The notes under the pieces are model-generated. The model saw only the letters and a program-made list of their open reading frames with translations, was not told where the DNA came from and did no database searches. A stretch of DNA of 64,000 bases. Origin: Warburgia ugandensis. Lineage: Eukaryota > Streptophyta > Magnoliopsida > Canellales > Canellaceae. Below, in pieces: positions 58,779-64,000 of the stretch. The stretch is from NCBI GenBank assembly GCA_035236585.1, contig CP141126.1, positions 70,595,414 to 70,659,413 on the forward strand, given 5' to 3'. Numbering within the stretch: position 1 is the stretch's first letter; each line of letters begins with the position of its first letter. The position numbers were made by a program, and so were the translations under genes.

Positions 58779-60560
58779 TTATTAAAAACATGAAACTAAT
58801 GGATTAGAATCAATATTAGAGACTAGAAACATGAAATTAATACTAGAAATGGATGAACAAAACTAATGCATTGTATATCAAAATAGTATTCTAGTATAGG
58901 ATGATTAAGAAGAGACTTGTTTAGTTCTCAAAAGAAGTCATTTCTCATCAAAGATTATGAAAAAAAATTATTTTTGTCTTGAACTTTTCAAAGAAAGATA
59001 AAAGAAAATTGTAAAAATCAAATTGTCATCTTTAATGAGGAAGTCATCACATATATATGCTAAACTCCCTGTTAGAAATTCTTCATTTTTAGAGTGTAGC
59101 TTTCAATGAAATTATTAACTGGATGGATCTTTCTTAAGTGTTACACTCTTTGAAAATCTTAAATCACATTGAAAATTTGTGAGATATTCTAAGAGATCTA
59201 TCTCTTACTTTGAGAATTGTAGTCCTTGAATTTCAATTTTTATAAAACAAATCTATAAATTGGAGAAATTAGTGTATTGAAACTAGAATTGGAGAAGTTA
59301 AACCCTTTCATATATGGTTGAGAATTACTGTCTCTCTTTAATGGAGGATTATAGATTCTACTAATTTTCTATGCTTGAATGAACAATAAAATTCTTATCC
59401 CCAATTTAGAGAATAGAATAAAGATTCCATTAGAAAGCCTTTTTGAAAATTCCACTAGAGAAGAATTCTAATTAGAAACTCTATTTGACTGTTTTAGTAC
59501 AAGAAAGAGAATAGACAAACGAATAAAAGGAGAGTTTTCTCCTCTAGGGATGAGAACTGAATTTCCTAGGATAGAGATTCCACTATCCCATATGAAATTC
59601 AACTTTTGCGTCCGTTGTAGTACTAAAATTGTGATTCTTCTCTTAAAAGGGCATCTAAAAATTTTCACTACAGTTTCCCCTAAGAAAAAGATCCTAATTT
59701 CTAGTCTACAAGCAAGAGAAAATCTCAAATAAAAGAAGAGAGAGTGAGAGGATGATGCACGATAGCAAGAATTAAAAAGGAAATATACTCAAAATGAACC
59801 TTTCCCTATGTTTCCATGCTCCAAGTGAGGTAAGAGACCTCCTAATTATGAAAATTGGGATGGCAAAGTTAGTAAATCCGTGCACAATCAAGGGCAAGCT
59901 CAAAACTTATATTTTTAGTTTGTGTCATATGGGCTTCACAATTGTAATGTTCTTGGCACCAAAACTTTATGATTGTGAAGTCTTATTGAGTAGTACGCAA
60001 TGGTTCAAAACTTCATGATTGTTGAGTCTTTTTACAAAATAATAAAAAAGAAAAAAATTCTAAAGTAAGGGATTGACATTCCATATTTCGTAAAAGATGA
60101 ACAATTCAAATTTTCTTTGGTTAAACTTCACAATTGTGAAGTCGGCCTTCATGATTGTGAAATTTCATGGGTCAAAACTTCACAATTTGTGGATAAAGGG
60201 CAGTCTAGTGCATGAAGCTCCCGCATTTGCAGGGTCTAGGAAAGGGGTGGACTACGAAGGGTCTATAGTATGTAGCTTTACCTTTCATTTTTGAAAGAGT
60301 TTATTTCCACACCTTGAACCGTTGACCTCTACATCACATGAAGATGAAGCTACTATTGCCAAGGCTCCCATTCACTTCACAATCTATGGATATTGTTTCA
60401 AAAAACTTGATTTTTGATGATTCTAATAAAAAAATTTAAAATTTTGGGGTTATTTTTATATCTTTTTGAGATGTGCTTTTGCCTAAATGTAAGATATCAA
60501 TTCTTGATGTTAAAATTAAAATGTAGGGCATTTGAAATCATGTGGTGCAAAATTTTGTGT
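58779..60560. other. AT-rich repeat DNA right of the Tekay insertion, no gene
   Basis: Continues the style of 48501-49052 (AGACTAGAAACATGAAA words). Overlapping frames at 59468-60294 have no recognisable domain. A cluster of palindromic words lies at 59936-60195. Confidence 0.4.
59936..60195. repeat. Cluster of CTTCACAATTGTGAAG palindromic words
   Basis: One perfect 16 bp palindrome at 60126-60141 and about five imperfect copies (near 59936, 59968, 60012, 60148 and 60178), irregularly spaced. Confidence 0.7.
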
Positions 60561-61708
60561 CAACACCCAAGACCTCTAAAATAATAATGCAATGTCCTAG
60601 CAAACTTGATAAGCTTTAATTTGTGCATGTAAAGTGAAATTATTTTATAGAAATACAAATGAATAGAATATTATAAAAAAATCTCGCTCAAATATTTTTG
60701 AGTAATCTATGAGTCCCTTAGAGTCAAATCAACTTGCCTCTTTTGAGTTGAGCCGAGGTTTTGAGTTTTTAAACTATGTGCTTAAGAGGAGAATTAGGAG
60801 TCATGCCCCTTTTTTCATGCATGTTAAAACCTTTTTATTAGATACAAGCCATTCATCATGTTTGTAATACAAGAAATAAATAGCAGATGAAACATTGATG
60901 TGTTTAGAAGAACAAACCACTTGTTTTGGTTCTTTGGAAAAAAGTTAATAAAAATGGATAATAATGATTTTACCATTCCCAAAGTGAAGAATAGATTATG
61001 TACACGAGGACTTTATTATGGATTAGAAAAAAATGAAAGGAATGTGTAATCCTTCCTCTCCTTTGACCGTGTGCTTGTTCTAATGTTTTGGCGTGTACTT
61101 TTACCCGGACTCGATTTTCCTCTAATCCTGTTGATGACGTAATGGGAACAGTAAGTTATCCAGAATTTTGAAGATTGATTAATTTACTGCCAACTTGCTC
61201 ATAGATGATTCTAGAAGATTCATGTAGGGGAAGATCTGACATTTGCGGGCTTCATAGTCACGCTAATGCATGCTATGCGGACATAGGTGGCTTCAATTCT
61301 TTGTTAATATAAGCACCAATACAAGGTGTTTCAGGACTAGAAATTTTATCCCGGATACACACATGCAGAGCCTAAAGGTATTGCGACGTCTAGTGTGGTA
61401 AGCATAATTTAATATGGGGCCCATATGCAACCACTTCCGTCCATACCCGTAAACAGTACTTAACATACCTTTAAGTTAATTATCATTATTGTCATTGTTA
61501 ATTGAGAACAAGTTATCGTGTTATCATGTTATATGTACAAGTGGCGCATCTGGTCCTTACTGTAGTTCATACTGATAGGTACGCCCGACATATCATTTCT
61601 TATTGTCACCAAAGTGTGGATTTCGTGTCTACTTCTGCAAAGCATAAAACTAGAGCATGCTGCTGAACGCAAAACTGCGGCTGCCTAGAGAGAGCAAGAA
61701 AGCTTGTA

Positions 61709-61711
<3 letters not shown>
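60561..61711. other. Lower-repeat DNA, no gene recognised
   Basis: A TGTGTCAACACCCAAG start at 60560 resembles the edge of an LTR, but no partner was found. Base composition is more even than in the TE regions. No open frame of note. Confidence 0.35.

Positions 61712-61758
<47 letters not shown>
61712..61758. repeat. (GA)n microsatellite
   Basis: About 23 uninterrupted GA dinucleotides. It produces the Ser/Leu run in the minus frame 61650-61841, which is rejected as a gene. Confidence 0.98.
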
Positions 61759-61762
<4 letters not shown>

Positions 61763-63974
61763 TGTAACTATATCTTCGGCAGGCGATAACCCTAAAGGGG
61801 CCTACTTTTGCAAGATACCCACTGCTCACAATCTTGCCCACGAATTAGATAGGACATGCCCAAAAAATCCCATTCATCGGACCATTTTCTTTCTTTTCTC
61901 CTTACCTTTTTTGTCTCTAGATAAATTACGCCCTTTGCATGGTATTCTGAAGGTACACGATAGGATCCACCTTTGATCCATTGTCTGGGCATTCTGATGC
62001 AGCATTAGAAATGATGCTGGCTTATATCTCTTGAGGCAAAATTCTGAGCGTCTGTTTTATGATCTATTACTGTAACCCGAAGGTCCCTTCCATGGTTTTA
62101 TACAGAGCTACAATGGATTAACTCAAGATGGTGATTAACATGTTGTCAAAAGAAAAAAGAGATTGTGATTAACAAGCTGTTTTTTTATTTTGTTTCTATT
62201 TTGTTTGATGGTCAAGCGGTTGATTTCAGCCTACGGCCTCCAGGTTCAAGACAAGGTTATGCTCAAGTGCTGGTGCTGGGATGGAAACATCAATTCTCTT
62301 TCTTATTCTTGTTTGACATCCGAATCCTTTCTACCTTTCTAGTATGACCCTCTACCAGTCAATTTAATACGATACTCGCTTCCTCCATATGTCGGCCTGT
62401 ATACTTTTCACTTTTTGACTATGTCTCCGGGGTCAGTTCAATAACAATCTTTCTGCATTCGAAGTACATAGACAATATTATGATTAATTTTGTAATTTGC
62501 AGATAAAAAGTAAAAACCTTGCCGACAGACGACGGGTGCCAGATTGACGGTGTGGTGTGACCATCTCTTCAAAGATTGACCATAACGCTAGACAAGTCCC
62601 CGGAACCGATATTTAAACTTCAGTATATACGCTATGAAAGGGACAATTTTTTTACCTAATGATACCAGAAATAACTTAACAATTCACACATGTACAAGTT
62701 AATAATGACATTTCACTTTAGTAACGCATATTGTCACCAAATTCCACTTAAGGGCCTAATTTTTCAAGTTGAATACACGAATGCTCGATCTTTCATACTT
62801 ATATATACCTCCGCTTAAAATCATTATGAAAGTGGGTCCTGTGCCATTCAAGTGTAAATTTAACAGGTAAGACAGTCATAAGCTCTCGTATGGATCATTT
62901 GATCTCAGAGGCTGGAAAAGTTATCCGGTGTCCGTTTTCCATAAATGATATGCCCACTCCATAAACTCACTCATTATTATTATTTTTTAAAGAATTGCTA
63001 GTTTTGTTTTTAAGAGAAACTGGGGTTTCTTTCACAGATCGAACAAGTTCCACACCAAGAAAGGAGGCTTCATATTTCTCCATCTCAAAAGTCTTTGGAG
63101 GGTTTCACACTTTCATTTGCACTGCTCTTTAAAGATTTGAAGAAGAAAAGGCAATTTTTAATAGTTTTGGAGGATGAGAAGACAAGAATTCTCTGATTTT
63201 GTCCTATTTTTCTTGTTTAGATATCTTCAATAAATAACTTTTCCGACTGGTGCTGTGGTTACAGACACTTGAGAAACAATCATTTGACTCGATTGCAATC
63301 GAAGATTCATTGATGAAGTAGAAAATCCACCTCGACCTGCAGTCGCGAATTCCAGATGCTGTAGATTCCCAGCCGATGCAATGGACAAGCTAGGAAGAAA
63401 AAAACTTCTGGTCTTTGTTGAAGATCCAATGTGTTGCAACCATCTCCACATTTCTTACTACACAACTCTTTTCTGATAAGTTAAAAATCAAGGGATTTTG
63501 CAACTATAATTTTCTACAACCCAATCAATAATAGCTTGAGGGGAAGCTCGGTTTGGCAATTACAATTACGATTGCAACTTGCCCTTCACAATTTCCATTC
63601 TTGTCCTAAGATCTCTTCTTTATTAGTGTTTCCGGGTTCCGTTTGATTTTGTTCTTTGTATTTGCTCATGTCTTCAATTAGCTTAATTATTTAACCAATA
63701 CTTCTTTATTCTTGCAATTGAAGAAGTAATAGGCAATTGGATCATTGGTGTAATGGCCTATTTCATAGCGATTTAATAGCCTATTTCTCTCTCTTAGAAT
63801 TTGAATACACACACAATGAGTTGTAGGTGTAAAGTGAATGTGACATTTAATTGGTTAGGGAAAAGTTTTTAACTGCTATTTCCTCTAACTTTTTTTATTT
63901 TCTACTTTTTTCTAGCCAATCAAATATCACCTGCTCTTTGCAACTATATGAAACATCTGAAATTAACACACCCC
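61759..63974. other. Mixed-composition DNA, possibly gene-proximal, no gene supported
   Basis: No element termini or retroelement protein motifs were seen. The minus frame 63227-63451 (74 codons, MWRWLQHIGSSTKTRSFF...) is Ser-rich, not low complexity and unrecognised; it could be a chance frame or a fragment of a real exon. A weak SINE-like candidate is listed separately. Confidence 0.35.
62195..62350 (+). mobile_element. Possible tRNA-derived SINE or tRNA-like relic
   Basis: TGGTCAAGCGGTTG at 62209-62222 resembles a pol III A box and GGTTCAAGACA at 62243-62253 resembles a B box, in the right order but closer together than in a tRNA. No tRNA fold, poly-A tail or target duplication was established. 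Confidence 0.25.
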
Positions 63975-63980
63975 TATATA

Positions 63981-64000
63981 TATGTATGTATGTATGTATG
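63981..64000. repeat. (TATG)n microsatellite at window edge
   Basis: Five TATG units run to the end of the window, preceded by a short TA run; the repeat probably continues outside. Confidence 0.9.

Noticed and set aside
61650..61992. Minus ORFs overlapping the GA microsatellite
   Set aside because: Ser/Leu run is microsatellite translation; the rest is short and unrecognised.
1..64000. A new defence, biosynthetic or other multi-gene system
   Set aside because: All recognisable coding content belongs to transposable elements; no intact host gene or gene cluster could be supported.

Overview
This is plant nuclear heterochromatin: a mosaic of nested transposable elements, with no intact host protein gene that I can support. 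Evidence for a plant is Athila-type and Tekay/Del-type Ty3/gypsy retrotransposons, tRNA-Asp and initiator tRNA-Met primer-binding sites, a BED-finger hAT transposase of the RICESLEEPER type, and an En/Spm (CACTA) element with plant-type transposase, DUF8039-like and Ulp1-like parts. I cannot name the species. Nearly every open frame is a fragment of a decayed polyprotein or chance coding inside an LTR.

Layout. 1-3352: decayed Athila gag-protease-RT on the + strand, cut off in RNase H. 3353-8670: an LTR, a degenerate tRNA-Asp primer site, a long leader and an unusual non-gag ORF, forming a non-autonomous Athila-like element. 8670-11193: repeat DNA of that family. 11199-15529: a 4.3 kb solo LTR with a perfect 5 bp target duplication. 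15535-36100: a second, minus-strand copy of the non-autonomous element, split by a hAT transposon (18664-30253) and by a solo Tekay LTR (32424-35035). The hAT is itself split by a CACTA element of about 8 kb (21883-29927). Removing the CACTA leaves a 3.5 kb hAT, the size of an autonomous element; removing the hAT rejoins the retroelement leader.

36690-41650: a Tekay-like LTR fragment, then a minus-strand Athila-like 3' LTR with the internal DNA next to it. 41656-44635: another solo Tekay-like LTR with a perfect target duplication. 44641-49052: a + strand Athila-like LTR, primer site, shortened leader and a second LTR fragment. 49058-58773: a complete-length Tekay/Del element on the minus strand, with both LTRs, primer site, polypurine tract, gag, protease, RT, RNase H, integrase and C-terminal chromodomain-like region, broken by stops, frameshifts and a lost protease aspartate. 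58779-64000: AT-rich flank, then lower-repeat DNA with a GA microsatellite and a weak SINE-like candidate, perhaps close to a gene beyond the right edge.

The elements work as parasites rather than as a pathway. The insertion order can be read directly: Athila-like copies are oldest, hAT and solo LTRs lie inside them, CACTA lies inside hAT, and the 49-59 kb Tekay is comparatively recent. I found no credible new enzymatic or defence system. The most unusual content is the three-layer nest, the non-autonomous family with its own ORF, and several arrays of short hairpins.
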